Assembly: GCA_012728995.1 (NCBI GenBank)
Contig: JAAYEB010000083.1
Span: 1-43,930 of the forward strand
From: Fibrobacter sp.
GTDB taxonomy: Bacteria > Fibrobacterota > Chitinivibrionia > Chitinivibrionales > Chitinispirillaceae
Direction: 5' to 3'
Length of the DNA stretch: 43,930 nt
The notes beneath the pieces are model-generated. The model was not told the DNA's origin. It did no database searches and was given only the letters and a program-made list of their open reading frames with translations. The translations under genes were made by a program, and so were the position numbers. Positions 28,151 through 37,106 of the stretch are shown piece after piece (position 1 is the first letter of the stretch; each line of letters starts with the position of its first letter).

Positions 28151-28455
28151 CGCATGGGAGGTCTATTGAAAATATGAACATAAAAATTAAACGACAAGTA
28201 TAAATTGTTAAGATATGATCAAACCATTATTTTTGAATTTTGAAACCAAAATATTCTTGCAAGACAACCATGAACAAATTACCTACATCGCAAGAACTAA
28301 GGGAATGCCGTTATTGATAACCAAGGCGAGAATTATCCTGAGAAATTTAACGATTTTCTTACGACTATAATTTTGAGGTTTCATTGAAGGAACCAAACTA
28401 ACATAACACTATTGATCTGTACTGTTTTTTTTATAAAGAATTCTGGATTATTCCG
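28151..28455. other. Intergenic region before the second flippase
   Basis: About 300 AT-rich bases. A plus-strand frame over 28230-28370 reads without stops (EQITYIARTKGMPLLITKA) and may be another gene remnant, but I cannot match it to a family. No clear promoter or ribosome-binding site was found before the flippase start. Confidence 0.35.
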
Positions 28456-29979
28456 ATGATAAAAAGAAAAAAGGTTTCATTAAAAGCAAATGCATTCAGT
28501 AACTGGTTTTTGCTGGCAATAAATGTTGGGATTGGGGTTTTCCTGACACCATTTATAATTAACAATCTAGGAAACGGCAGATATGGCATTTGGACTCTTG
28601 TAAACTCAGTAATAGGTTATTATGGAATAATCAATTTAGGAGTAGGATCTGCAGTAACACGCTATATAGCCCTGTATACAGGAAAAAAAGATTCCGGAGC
28701 TATAAATGAAACTGCAAGTACTACATTTGCCATGTTTACTGTAACAGCAGCGATCGTTACTGGTTTCAGTTTAGTATTTGCAGATACTTTTGCAGATTTT
28801 TTTAATGTTGATGAGTCTCAGAAAAATGAATTTGTTAATACGATTATCATCCTTGGTTTGACAACAGGCATAACATTTATCTCAAATGTTTTTACAGCTA
28901 TACTTACATCCCGTGAACACTACATTTCGGTAAATTTTTTTGGTAGTATTTTAACTTTAGTACGAGCAATGTTAATTGTTATTTTTGTTCATAATGGATT
29001 TGGTATTACAGGAGTGGCATTTGCCACATTTGCAGTAAGTGTATTTCAATTAATAATAAAAATAGTACTTTACAATTATTTATCGCCTGATATTAAAATA
29101 AACTTTAAAAGCATCAAACTAAACACCTTAAAAATTCTTGTTTTGTACGGGGGTATAACTACAATAATTCAGATTGCAGATATTTTAAGAATCAATATTG
29201 ACAGTCTGGTCATTGGACGGTTTTTAACATTAGAGGCGGTTGGCATTTATGGAGTTGCAGCACTATTATTAAGATACATGGGAAAAGTAATAATTTCGGG
29301 TGTAAGTGTCTTGAATCCCCGTTTTTCAAATCTGGCAGGAAGTGGAGATTCAAATGAACAGAGAAGATTGCTGTTCAAAGCATTACAACTAGCATCCTTT
29401 ATCTCTTTTGGAATGACTCTGTTTGCTATAGCATTTGGTCCGCGTTTTATAGTTTTCTGGGTTGGTAAAGAATTTGCCGAAGCTTCTTATGTTTTAATTA
29501 TTGTCTCTGCTGCTTATGCATTTGATCTTGCTCAAAGCCCCAGTATCGCACTATTGTACGCGAAAAATAAACACAAATATTACGCATTCTATATAATCCT
29601 GGAAGCTGTTGCAAATCTTCTCATAAGCATAATACTGGTTCATAAATTTGGCATGACAGGAGTTGCAATTGGTACTGCAATTCCCATGATTATTTCAAAA
29701 TGTATTATTATGCCCCTTTATGTTTGCAAAATTTTCAATCTTTCTTTGAAAAATTATCTCAAACCATTCAGTATACCTTTAGCTTTATCGTTAATTGTTT
29801 TAGCAACAATTTACAGCACAGGCCTGTCCAATGTTATCTCAAATAATGATCAATTTTTATTCTGCGTTCTGGCATGTACGGTGGGAGCTGTTTATATGAT
29901 TATTGCCCTGATGTTTATGTATAGAGATTCTTTAAACACACTTTTAAAATCAAATTTTAATCTGTGGACAATCACATAA
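28456..29979 (+). CDS. Polysaccharide flippase (MOP superfamily)
   Basis: A full-length (507 residues) integral membrane flippase with roughly 12-14 hydrophobic segments. The N-terminus (NAFSNWFLLAINVGIGVFLT followed by PFIINNLGNGRYGIWTLV) is the typical first-helix pair of Wzx-like exporters, and FNVDESQKNEF lies in the usual periplasmic loop. It differs in type from the truncated flippase at the window start, so the region has two exporters and perhaps two polysaccharide or glycolipid systems. The gene overlaps the convergent glycosyltransferase by eight bases. No strong ribosome-binding site precedes the ATG. Substrate unknown; export of a product of the neighbouring synthetases is conceivable but unsupported. 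Confidence 0.85.
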   Translation: MIKRKKVSLKANAFSNWFLLAINVGIGVFLTPFIINNLGNGRYGIWTLVNSVIGYYGIINLGVGSAVTRYIALYTGKKDSGAINETASTTFAMFTVTAAIVTGFSLVFADTFADFFNVDESQKNEFVNTIIILGLTTGITFISNVFTAILTSREHYISVNFFGSILTLVRAMLIVIFVHNGFGITGVAFATFAVSVFQLIIKIVLYNYLSPDIKINFKSIKLNTLKILVLYGGITTIIQIADILRINIDSLVIGRFLTLEAVGIYGVAALLLRYMGKVIISGVSVLNPRFSNLAGSGDSNEQRRLLFKALQLASFISFGMTLFAIAFGPRFIVFWVGKEFAEASYVLIIVSAAYAFDLAQSPSIALLYAKNKHKYYAFYIILEAVANLLISIILVHKFGMTGVAIGTAIPMIISKCIIMPLYVCKIFNLSLKNYLKPFSIPLALSLIVLATIYSTGLSNVISNNDQFLFCVLACTVGAVYMIIALMFMYRDSLNTLLKSNFNLWTIT

Positions 29980-30955
29980 AAAGGTATTTACTTCGACCTT
30001 TTCCTGGTTTATAAACACCTGTTTTATAAAGAATTATTTTAATGATAAGGAATAAGAAAGAAGCTGTTGAAGTAACAATCATTGATGGATGTTTTTTAAT
30101 GAGAATAACAGCGTTAGCGAATTGCCCGACTCCAAGTCTTGAATGTGCTGATCTGATTGCATAGTTTGCTATCCAGCACCTTATTTTTCTTCTGTTTTCC
30201 AATCTGGAATTTGCTACAATTTTATCAGGCCATAACAAGAAAGCTTCCAGAGGATTATTATAATAAGAACCTTTTGCAAGGTCAGATGCATTATTATGGT
30301 ACCATGCCAAAGGTGTACAATTTCGGTAAAATGTATGATTAAACGCAAGTTGAAGCCATAAATAGAAATCTTCACCATAGGTGTGTCTTGTTGATCCATA
30401 AAAGCGATAGCCATTCCTGAACACATCTCTTCTTAAAAAAACAGTTGAAGTAAACCAAAGATAAAGGTTTCGTTTTTCACGAATGACGATATCAGGTGTA
30501 ATAATACCAGGATAAAGCTCAATTCCTCTTCGCTTGTATATGTCTATAATACTGTTGCCGTTTTCCGGATTTTCCGAACTGACAAACTCCTGGTACCATG
30601 CAGACACACATATATCACAGATTGTATGTTTTTCTAAAAGGTAGTAAGAATACTCCAAAAAAGTGGGCAACCACTCATCATCTGCATCAAGAAATGCAAT
30701 ATACTTACCCCTGGATTCCTTAACCCCTCTATTTCGTGCAGCTCCTGGACCTTTATTGCTCTGATTATACATACGGACAGGGAGGTTTTTATGGCGTTTA
30801 ACAATTTCGGGCCCGTTATCAGTTGAACCATCATTTATAACAATTACTTCGTAATCCTTAAAAGTTTGATATTCAACAGAATCAAGTGCCCGTTGGACAT
30901 ATGATTCTTTATTGTAAAGCGGTATTATAATGCTGACAGTTGGTTTATTATCCAT
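29972..30955 (-). CDS. Family 2 glycosyltransferase
   Basis: A GT-A, family 2 glycosyltransferase acting in the cytoplasm or on the inner membrane face. The N-terminal half is textbook: TVSIIIPLYNKESYVQRALD, then VINDGSTDNG, then NKGPGAARNRGVKESRG and FLDADDEW, whose Asp residues bind the metal and nucleotide sugar. The C-terminal half is more variable, with one hydrophobic segment near the end (FLFLIIKIILY). The ATG at 30955 is the preferred start; an in-frame TTG at 30973 adds six residues. Its stop overlaps the end of the flippase gene by eight bases in convergent orientation. Sugar and acceptor cannot be predicted. Confidence 0.88.
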   Translation of the reverse strand: MDNKPTVSIIIPLYNKESYVQRALDSVEYQTFKDYEVIVINDGSTDNGPEIVKRHKNLPVRMYNQSNKGPGAARNRGVKESRGKYIAFLDADDEWLPTFLEYSYYLLEKHTICDICVSAWYQEFVSSENPENGNSIIDIYKRRGIELYPGIITPDIVIREKRNLYLWFTSTVFLRRDVFRNGYRFYGSTRHTYGEDFYLWLQLAFNHTFYRNCTPLAWYHNNASDLAKGSYYNNPLEAFLLWPDKIVANSRLENRRKIRCWIANYAIRSAHSRLGVGQFANAVILIKKHPSMIVTSTASFLFLIIKIILYKTGVYKPGKGRSKYLFM

Positions 30956-31127
30956 AAAAAGTATATTCTTCAAAGCTTTTCTACCTAAAACAACTCTTTC
31001 AGAACAAAAAATAACTATTCAGTTAATTAATTGCATTGATTATTTTCATTAATCATTCAAATCTAATGGAAATAACTTATAGTAGTTGAATAATAATCGG
31101 GAAATACGGAAATTATAAAGGTTTCTT

Positions 31128-32090
31128 TTGAAAAACTGCAATTGTAACCCTGAAGTAAGTGTAATAATTCCTACCTACAATCGGTCCGAAAAAATTACAG
31201 AAGCCATAGAAAGCGTTTTATCGCAGAGTTTTAAAGATTTTGAAATCATAGTTATTGATGATGGTTCGGAGGATTGCACCCAAAAAGTACTTGAAAAATA
31301 TAAAGAACAGATAATAATATGCACAAAATCTAATTCAGGGGTAAGTGCTGCCAGAAATTGTGGACTAATAGAGGCAAAAGGAAATTGGGTAGCTTTTTTA
31401 GATTCCGATGATAAATGGTTTAATAACAAACTTGAAAAGCAAATAGAATTTAACAAAGCAAACGGAATAGATGTGTCTTTCTGTAATTATGCTCTTAATT
31501 CTTCTGCTAATGAAATACTTGAAAACAGGATCACAAATTCATTCGAACTTTTTCTGTTGAGTGAAGAAAAATTACATATCAGTACCTTATTAGTAAAAAG
31601 AAAGCTGCTCAGGTTTTTCGATGAAACATTGTCTGTTTGTGAGGATAATAAATTATACTATGACCTGGCCTCAAAAGTAAAGGCTTGGGGTTATTTAGGG
31701 GAACCATTGGCATCAATTACCCGTGATGTAGCAGCGCACAGTTTGATGAATACAAAAGAACCTGCAAAGATATATAAAATGGCAAGTGATTCGCTTGCTG
31801 TACATTATCAGGCATTGCTGATCAGCAGGAGAGAAAACAGATTAGTCTTGAACAGAATAAAAAAAATCATAAGTAATTACTCTTTTTCTGTAGCTAAAAT
31901 GTCTGTTCTAGTTTATGGTTATACAAAATCACTGGACTTGATATTAAGGTCTATTGGTAATGCCAGAACTTTGAACATATTTATAAAAACAATATTTCTT
32001 TTGATTGTTCCACCCGGAATTCTCAAGAAATTTGTTTGTAAAAATTTGATAACAAATAGGTCTAAAGATATATATATACCTGACTTATGA
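31128..32090 (+). CDS. Family 2 glycosyltransferase with TTG start
   Basis: A second GT-A family 2 enzyme. VSVIIPTYNRSEKITEAIES, VIDDGSEDCTQK, SNSGVSAARNCGL and FLDSDDKW (Asp92, Asp94, Asp95) give the usual donor-site order. The start is almost certainly TTG: AAAGG lies six bases upstream, and no ATG or GTG occurs before the conserved first strand, only nine residues in. The C-terminal part is basic with one hydrophobic stretch (FIKTIFLLIVPPGIL). It is divergent from the preceding glycosyltransferase (about 170 bases between starts), so both promoters lie in that gap. Specificity unknown. Confidence 0.87.
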   Translation: MKNCNCNPEVSVIIPTYNRSEKITEAIESVLSQSFKDFEIIVIDDGSEDCTQKVLEKYKEQIIICTKSNSGVSAARNCGLIEAKGNWVAFLDSDDKWFNNKLEKQIEFNKANGIDVSFCNYALNSSANEILENRITNSFELFLLSEEKLHISTLLVKRKLLRFFDETLSVCEDNKLYYDLASKVKAWGYLGEPLASITRDVAAHSLMNTKEPAKIYKMASDSLAVHYQALLISRRENRLVLNRIKKIISNYSFSVAKMSVLVYGYTKSLDLILRSIGNARTLNIFIKTIFLLIVPPGILKKFVCKNLITNRSKDIYIPDL

Positions 32091-32287
32091 GCTAACATGG
32101 CTGGGAATAAACAGAATAGACAGGATTACGCATAAAAACTTGAGCATTTTTTGAAATGGAAACAAAGTGGTATTTTTGAAAAATGCTGAAACTTTCTGCA
32201 ATTGCTATTCTTCATTTTATTCTCTCTAAAAACCATAAGCAGGATTTTTTCAAGTCTGAAAATTTTAAATTTATCTCATAATCAGCT

Positions 32288-33391
32288 ATGGTTCTTAAAA
32301 CTGTAATTAAAAAACTTCTACCACTTTCTTTGCGGCAAGCCATTAATAAAACTATTATTAACTTGTCTATTAAACATGTAAGTGGAATTCGGTATGTTAA
32401 ACTTAAGAATGAAGAAGCTGCTGTTACCTGTCTTTTAAAAAACGCAGACTCGTTTATAGAACAGTTTATTGACCACTACTTAACTATGGGATTCAAGCAC
32501 ATTTTTATTCTCGATAATAATTCAACCGACAACACAGTCATTAAAGTTCAAAAATATCAAAATGTGAGTATCTATTCAACAAATGCATCTGTAAAAAAAT
32601 ACCAAATCTTTATTAAATCTGTATTTGCAAGAAAGACCACTCATGGAGGCTGGTGTCTTGATGTGGATTGTGATGAGTTTTTCGATTATCCTTATTCAGG
32701 TGTTTTGAAATTAAAACATTTGCTGGAATATTTGAACCATTATAAATATTCTTCTGTTTTAACACATATGCTTGATATGTTTTCGGATGAAAAAATGTCT
32801 TATCAGAAAACAGAATGCCAGGAGAACTTGAAAGAAAAACATCGTTTCTATGAATTGAATAACATAGAAAAAATAAACTATAAGTCATCAGATCTGACAA
32901 AAAAATACGGAATGGGAAACAGGTTACCTGAATCGGTAATAAAAGTCTATTTTGGTGGTATCAGAAAGAAGCTTTATGGCTGTAATTGCATGCTTACGAA
33001 ACACTCGCTTTTTTCACGACAGGAAAAAATTAAATTGTTTCCTCATGTTCACTATGTAGATAATTCCAGAATTGCAGATATAAGTTGTGTATTATTGCAT
33101 TACAAATTTTCAAGTAATGCTTACAGGATTGCTTGTCAGAATATGAAATCATTTGAGCATACGAATGCGTATTCTGGTTTGAAAGAGTTAATAGATTCAA
33201 AACCAGACTTCAAAATCAAACAGGATGATTCATTTTGCTTAATTAATGTTAATGATCTGGTGGATAATGGGTTTTTGACAGTATCGTCTCAATTTCTTGA
33301 ACAAGTACACCGTTCTTACTGTCATCCCAGTGGGTACTGGAGCCCATCTTTTATTCCTTCAAACATCCAAACATCGAACAGCCTTTATTGA
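32288..33391 (+). CDS. Glycosyltransferase, Glyco_tranf_2_4-like
   Basis: This looks like the family-2-related group often labelled Glyco_tranf_2_4. AAVTCLLKNADSFIEQFIDH and FKHIFILDNNSTDNT form the nucleotide-binding part, and GGWCLDVDCDEFF (Asp125, Asp127, Asp129) is the metal-binding acidic motif. A short basic stretch precedes the domain, and about 200 C-terminal residues rich in Tyr, Lys and His follow without a membrane helix. It lies in the same direction as the preceding glycosyltransferase, 197 bases apart; that gap holds an inverted repeat (AGCATTTTT with AAAAATGCT) that might attenuate transcription. No good ribosome-binding site is seen at the ATG. Probable role: polysaccharide assembly. 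Confidence 0.75.
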   Translation: MVLKTVIKKLLPLSLRQAINKTIINLSIKHVSGIRYVKLKNEEAAVTCLLKNADSFIEQFIDHYLTMGFKHIFILDNNSTDNTVIKVQKYQNVSIYSTNASVKKYQIFIKSVFARKTTHGGWCLDVDCDEFFDYPYSGVLKLKHLLEYLNHYKYSSVLTHMLDMFSDEKMSYQKTECQENLKEKHRFYELNNIEKINYKSSDLTKKYGMGNRLPESVIKVYFGGIRKKLYGCNCMLTKHSLFSRQEKIKLFPHVHYVDNSRIADISCVLLHYKFSSNAYRIACQNMKSFEHTNAYSGLKELIDSKPDFKIKQDDSFCLINVNDLVDNGFLTVSSQFLEQVHRSYCHPSGYWSPSFIPSNIQTSNSLY

Positions 33392-33560
33392 AAGAGATTC
33401 TGAAACTGTAGGATATCACTGTCATGAAGGCAAATCTATACACAAAAATAAACCCTGGTTATGTGAAATCTTTTTCAACATGTGTCGAATTTATTAACAG
33501 TCTTAAATCATCGTCTCTAAAAGAGAATGGTATTTATAGCATTAAACCCCATATGCTTTT

Positions 33561-33576
33561 TGGTACTGAAATTGCT
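33561..33576 (+). promoter_or_regulatory. Sigma-54-type -24/-12 promoter
   Basis: TGGTACTGAAATTGCT has GG-N10-GC spacing and fits TGGCAC-N5-TTGCW at nearly all key positions. The -12 GC lies about 50 bases before the start of the choice-of-anchor protein. PEP-CTERM genes are known to be controlled by sigma-54 with the PrsK/PrsR pair in some bacteria. Confidence 0.7.
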
Positions 33577-33625
33577 TGTATTATAGATCTTTTTAGTTAA
33601 GTATTCTTACATTTGGAAGGTTTGT

Positions 33626-34663
33626 ATGAACAAAAAAAGTTTTTTATATGTTATGTCCATCTTTTTTATTTTTCTCTCACAAGTTAGTGCGGGGTTTGTT
33701 GATATTACCCAAGGCTTTAATGTCATGACATTTGGTGATTTTTATGATCACAATGACCAGATTCATGGTAAGGTCGCTACCGGTGGAAATGCTACTATTG
33801 TAGAAAGTTTTGGTGTTAATATTGATGCAGATATAGATGATCCTGGAACCGCCTCGCTAAAGGCGATTGTGTCCGGTAAGAATGTTACTGTGTCTGGAAA
33901 CGGGCAAGTACATGGATCGATTTATGCACAAGGTGATGTTAATGTAGATAAGGCAACAGTAAATGGTGATGTCTATGGGAAAAATGTTACCATGGTTGGT
34001 TATGATGTTAGGGGTACTATGTATCACACTGAGAGTGTTAGCACTCCTTACGGGAGCACAGAAAAAATCGATGTACTTCCCGTTCCTGTCGATTTTGCCG
34101 CTACACAGGCTGAAACACAGGCGTTTTCTACACAGCTTGCAGGATTTGGATCAAATGATTTTTCAATTTCATCAGGCGTTCTGAGTCTTAACGATGTTTC
34201 AGCCTCCGGTGATTTGAATTTTTTCACTATTGATGCATCTGATTTCAGTCAGGTTACTGATCTTCATTTTGAAAATCTTGATGAACAGTATGTCATCAAT
34301 ATTGATGGTAATGGTGGTGATATTGTTTTGAACGAAATTAATCAAAAAAATTATGGAACCAGCGATGATTTCAATTTCTCAAACGTGCTCTTTAATTTTG
34401 TGAATACATCAACTTTGAAAATTGGAAGTTTTTACGGAAATCTTCTTGCTGCAGGAACTAATGTTACCGCAGATGATGGTATGATGAAAGGATGTTTTGT
34501 AGCAAATTCCTTTAGTGGAAAATATGAATTTCATGAAATTACACCGGGAAATTTCAATCCACCGCAAAACGTTCCAGAGAGTTCTACTGTTTCGATGATT
34601 GTTATCGGCGCTCTTGTCCTTTTATACTCATCAAGGAAAAAAATAGCTTTATTAAAGAAATAA
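33626..34663 (+). CDS. Choice-of-anchor A protein with PEP-CTERM-like tail
   Basis: A secreted surface protein. It has a signal peptide (FLYVMSIFFIFLSQVSAG) and a choice-of-anchor A type domain: FNVMTFGDFYDHNDQIHGKV, then repeated beta-helix-like turns (VTVSGNGQVHGSIYAQGDV, then VNGDVYGKNVTMVG). The domain ends near GSFYGNLLAAGTNVTADDG. The C-terminus (VPESSTVSMIVIGALVLLYS followed by RKK) is a PEP-CTERM-like sorting tail, with PES in place of PEP, one hydrophobic helix and a basic end; exosortase would cleave it. Proteins with this domain are known to use different anchors (PEP-CTERM, LPXTG and others). GGAAGG five bases upstream supports the ATG; a sigma-54-like promoter and a terminator bracket the gene, so it is probably monocistronic. 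Confidence 0.85.
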   Translation: MNKKSFLYVMSIFFIFLSQVSAGFVDITQGFNVMTFGDFYDHNDQIHGKVATGGNATIVESFGVNIDADIDDPGTASLKAIVSGKNVTVSGNGQVHGSIYAQGDVNVDKATVNGDVYGKNVTMVGYDVRGTMYHTESVSTPYGSTEKIDVLPVPVDFAATQAETQAFSTQLAGFGSNDFSISSGVLSLNDVSASGDLNFFTIDASDFSQVTDLHFENLDEQYVINIDGNGGDIVLNEINQKNYGTSDDFNFSNVLFNFVNTSTLKIGSFYGNLLAAGTNVTADDGMMKGCFVANSFSGKYEFHEITPGNFNPPQNVPESSTVSMIVIGALVLLYSSRKKIALLKK

Positions 34664-34685
34664 GACAATTCAGTATTTAATATAC

Positions 34686-34726
34686 AAATCCTCTTACAGA
34701 TCTTTTCTTTAGGAGGATTTTTTTAT
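34686..34726 (+). terminator. Rho-independent terminator
   Basis: A perfect 8-base-pair stem, AAATCCTC with GAGGATTT, encloses a 19-base loop and runs into a T-tract, 23 bases after the choice-of-anchor gene. Confidence 0.75.
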
Positions 34727-35796
34727 TGCCCTAAGCCTGTAAATACCAAAAGATCGGAAACCTGGAGCACATATTTTTGTCGGCTAAGAAATAAAATTTG
34801 ACAGCCTGGCTGTTATAGGGGGACATATAGTGTGCTGGAGTAGAAAAGGCTTGAAAAAGAAGTTTTACAGTCGCTCTTTGTCTCTTCTTGTTTTTGGCAT
34901 TCACGCGGTAATTACCTGCGTTCTAAATAAATCTATCCGGATATTTTTAAAGCCATGCAGGATTCAATTGGAGTTAAAAAGGAATAAATAGTTAACTTTT
35001 GACTTAAGCATGTTTTTGTACATTGAGTACATATGCCTCTACATTTTATAAAGACAATAATTATCATGTACGCCGAGCGCACACGACCTCCGCGATAATT
35101 CATTGCAGCTCTTAAACTCCTGTTTGGGGGCGTGTGGAAACCTGTGAATAACTCCGGTTTACAGAAAAGTCAGAATAGATCTGTCCACAGTCCGGATTAC
35201 CTTTGAATAATCATGGTTTTAATCATCTTCACCAAGTAAAATCAGCGGTTCAGACACTTTCTTATTGATTGACCTCTTCCCCCAGTCCCATTTCTTGCAT
35301 AACAACTAATCCACTGTCCACTGCACACTTTTCACAGATCTCCTAATCCACTAAGACCCGTATTGCCGGTTAACCAAGATTTTAATGCTCGGCTGCGCCG
35401 ACGCTCTTTATTACCATTGCTGCTGCTGTTGGTACAATGATGGCTATAATATTCAAATCCCGACCTGTCTTATGCGCTCGGCAACCTTTAAACTAAAATT
35501 TATTCTGGCAATAGTTTCCACGTCATTAATGCATCAGTTGACAGTAATTTTAAACCATTCTTCATTATATTGCTTCATGGAAGTATACCGTTGACAAACT
35601 CAATATGCTTGATCCTTTTCGTTATTGTCTGAAGCTAATTTCATTTTATCACTACTTTCCATTTTGATATATTAATTACTTATAACACACAATAGACCGT
35701 TTTGTAAATTCTTTCGACATCATTCAGATTCTTTTACATGTTTTCCATTTCGGAGTAATTTGTTATCCATTTTGTTAACATTTCATCGATTATTTA
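34727..35796. other. Long intergenic region
   Basis: More than 1 kb without a convincing gene. The first 600 bases show nothing I recognise. An inverted copy of the dispersed repeat lies at 35350-35470. The only ORF of note (35385-35594) runs through that repeat and has Cys-rich, protein-unlike composition. The right end leads into the sigma-54-like promoter of the next gene. Confidence 0.6.
35350..35470 (-). repeat. Inverted copy of dispersed intergenic repeat
   Basis: The reverse complement reads GTCGGGATTTGAATATTATAG, ATTGTACC, CAACAGCAGCAGCAATG, GCGCAGCCGAGCAT, then GTTAACCGGCAATACGG. The same words in the same order occur at 39412-39540, about 4 kb away in the opposite orientation. Confidence 0.7.
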
Positions 35797-35812
35797 TGGC
35801 ATACAAATTGAT
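35797..35812 (+). promoter_or_regulatory. Sigma-54-like -24/-12 element
   Basis: TGGCATACAAATTGAT keeps TGGCA and TTG in exact GG-N10 spacing, with GA instead of GC at -12. It lies 55 bases before the PEP-CTERM gene at 35867, at the same place as in the other two PEP-CTERM genes. Confidence 0.55.
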
Positions 35813-35866
35813 CGAGAGTTACTTCATTACAAAATTCCCCTTAATCACTTTTAAAGGAGTAGTCAC

Positions 35867-36868
35867 ATGCTAAAACGTGCTCTCATTGTTTGCCTTTTGT
35901 CTAGTGCTGTTTTTGTTGATGCCAGCCTTATTGAAAGTTATCAGTTTGTTGGAAATGGTAACTGGAGTCTTGATGCCGTTGGAAGTAATAATCAGCCTGT
36001 AGGCATTGTGCAAGCATATGTTCCTGAAGGATCTACTGTTGAGAAAGCCTTTCTTTATTCAAGCAAAGTATATGGTAGCACTGATGCACCATCAGTCTCA
36101 TTTGACGGAATTGTTTATGATGCCACTAATTTTACAGCATTGGGTCTGACCAATAACCTTCAGGCCTTCAGGCTTGATGTCACAGATCAAGTCAAGAACA
36201 AGGTTGGTAACGGATCTTCTGATCGATATGACTTTTCTATTGATTATGAAATACCGAACTCTGAAACTGATGGTGAAATTCTTGCTATTGTATATAGTAA
36301 TCCTTCCGAAATGGAACGTACAATAGCTTTTCTGGATGGATTTTCTGACCAGGATGCAGACGTTGTTACTTTTACATTTGATGACCCAATGCCAGATCCT
36401 TCGAGCCCTGGTTTTGAAGCGCTTCTGTCCCTGGGTATCGGGTACGGATATCAACCAAGCGGTCAGTACTCGCAGGTTGATATTAACGGACGCAGGTTAA
36501 CTACTTCTGCAGGTGGTCAGGATGACGGGGTTGGGGCAAATGGTGGATTGATTACTGTTGGTGGGCTTGATGATGACCCGTCAAATCCATCTGATCCTTA
36601 CCAGACTGATATTGATGGATATCGTTACGATGATGAGTTGTATGATTTAACCCAGGGAAATATGATAGATAATACACCATTTATTTCAGAAGGTATTACT
36701 TCTTTTACCATGAGGACATCTAACCCCAGTTTTGATGATAACATATTTTTTATGGGAGTAAATGTTACTGCAGTCGGAGATGTTAACTCTGTGCCAGAAC
36801 CCTGTTCTGCTGCTTTTTTCGTTATCGGACTTACTTTTATTTCCCTTTTCAGAAGAAAACGAAAATAA
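35867..36868 (+). CDS. PEP-CTERM surface protein, DUF3344-like beta-rich body
   Basis: A secreted protein with a signal peptide (ALIVCLLSSAVFVDA) and a classic PEP-CTERM tail: VPEPCSAAFFVIGLTFISLF followed by RRKRK. Exosortase would cut near PEP and move the protein towards the surface or polysaccharide matrix. The body (~20-305) is acidic and beta-rich, with VEKAFLYSSKVYGSTDAP, LDVTDQVKNKV, EILAIVYSNP and a late FMGVNVTAVGDV, similar to exported proteins that bear a DUF3344-type domain; this likeness is by eye only. There are only two Cys, both outside the mature body. AAAGGAG seven bases upstream sets the start. A sigma-54-like element precedes it and a strong hairpin follows. Function beyond surface display is unknown. 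Confidence 0.82.
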   Translation: MLKRALIVCLLSSAVFVDASLIESYQFVGNGNWSLDAVGSNNQPVGIVQAYVPEGSTVEKAFLYSSKVYGSTDAPSVSFDGIVYDATNFTALGLTNNLQAFRLDVTDQVKNKVGNGSSDRYDFSIDYEIPNSETDGEILAIVYSNPSEMERTIAFLDGFSDQDADVVTFTFDDPMPDPSSPGFEALLSLGIGYGYQPSGQYSQVDINGRRLTTSAGGQDDGVGANGGLITVGGLDDDPSNPSDPYQTDIDGYRYDDELYDLTQGNMIDNTPFISEGITSFTMRTSNPSFDDNIFFMGVNVTAVGDVNSVPEPCSAAFFVIGLTFISLFRRKRK

Positions 36869-36882
36869 ACCATGTTTTAATA

Positions 36883-36911
36883 AACGGGAGACGATTCAAC
36901 TGTCTCCCGTT
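36883..36911 (+). terminator. Strong hairpin behind the PEP-CTERM gene
   Basis: AACGGGAGAC pairs perfectly with GTCTCCCGTT over 10 base pairs around a 9-base loop, 15 bases after the stop. There is no long T-run, but position and stability fit a terminator. Confidence 0.6.
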
Positions 36912-37106
36912 ATCCACAATAAACCTTCTGAATCATAACTGCCCTTTGTAAATTCATTTATTACAATTGTGAGTTTTATAAAAGCCCGACAGTTTCTTAT
37001 TAATTATTTGCCAGGTCATTTAACCTGTTTTTTAATTTTTCTTCAGGTACACTTCTTGCTCTAAAGTTATACCCATCTTTTTATTCAATAATCAAAGTAA
37101 AAATCT

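Noticed and set aside
28018-28203. A 61-codon plus-strand ORF with a hydrophobic core
   Set aside because: It lies antisense to the N-terminal helix of the broken DUF218 paralogue, which explains its hydrophobic look.
33424-33600. A 58-codon ORF starting MKANLYTKINPGYV between the last glycosyltransferase and the choice-of-anchor gene
   Set aside because: It has no ribosome-binding site, no family likeness and overlaps the sigma-54-like promoter of the next gene; at most a gene remnant.
35385-35594. A 69-codon ORF in the long intergenic region
   Set aside because: It runs through the inverted dispersed repeat, is Cys-rich from CTG repeats and has no ribosome-binding site.
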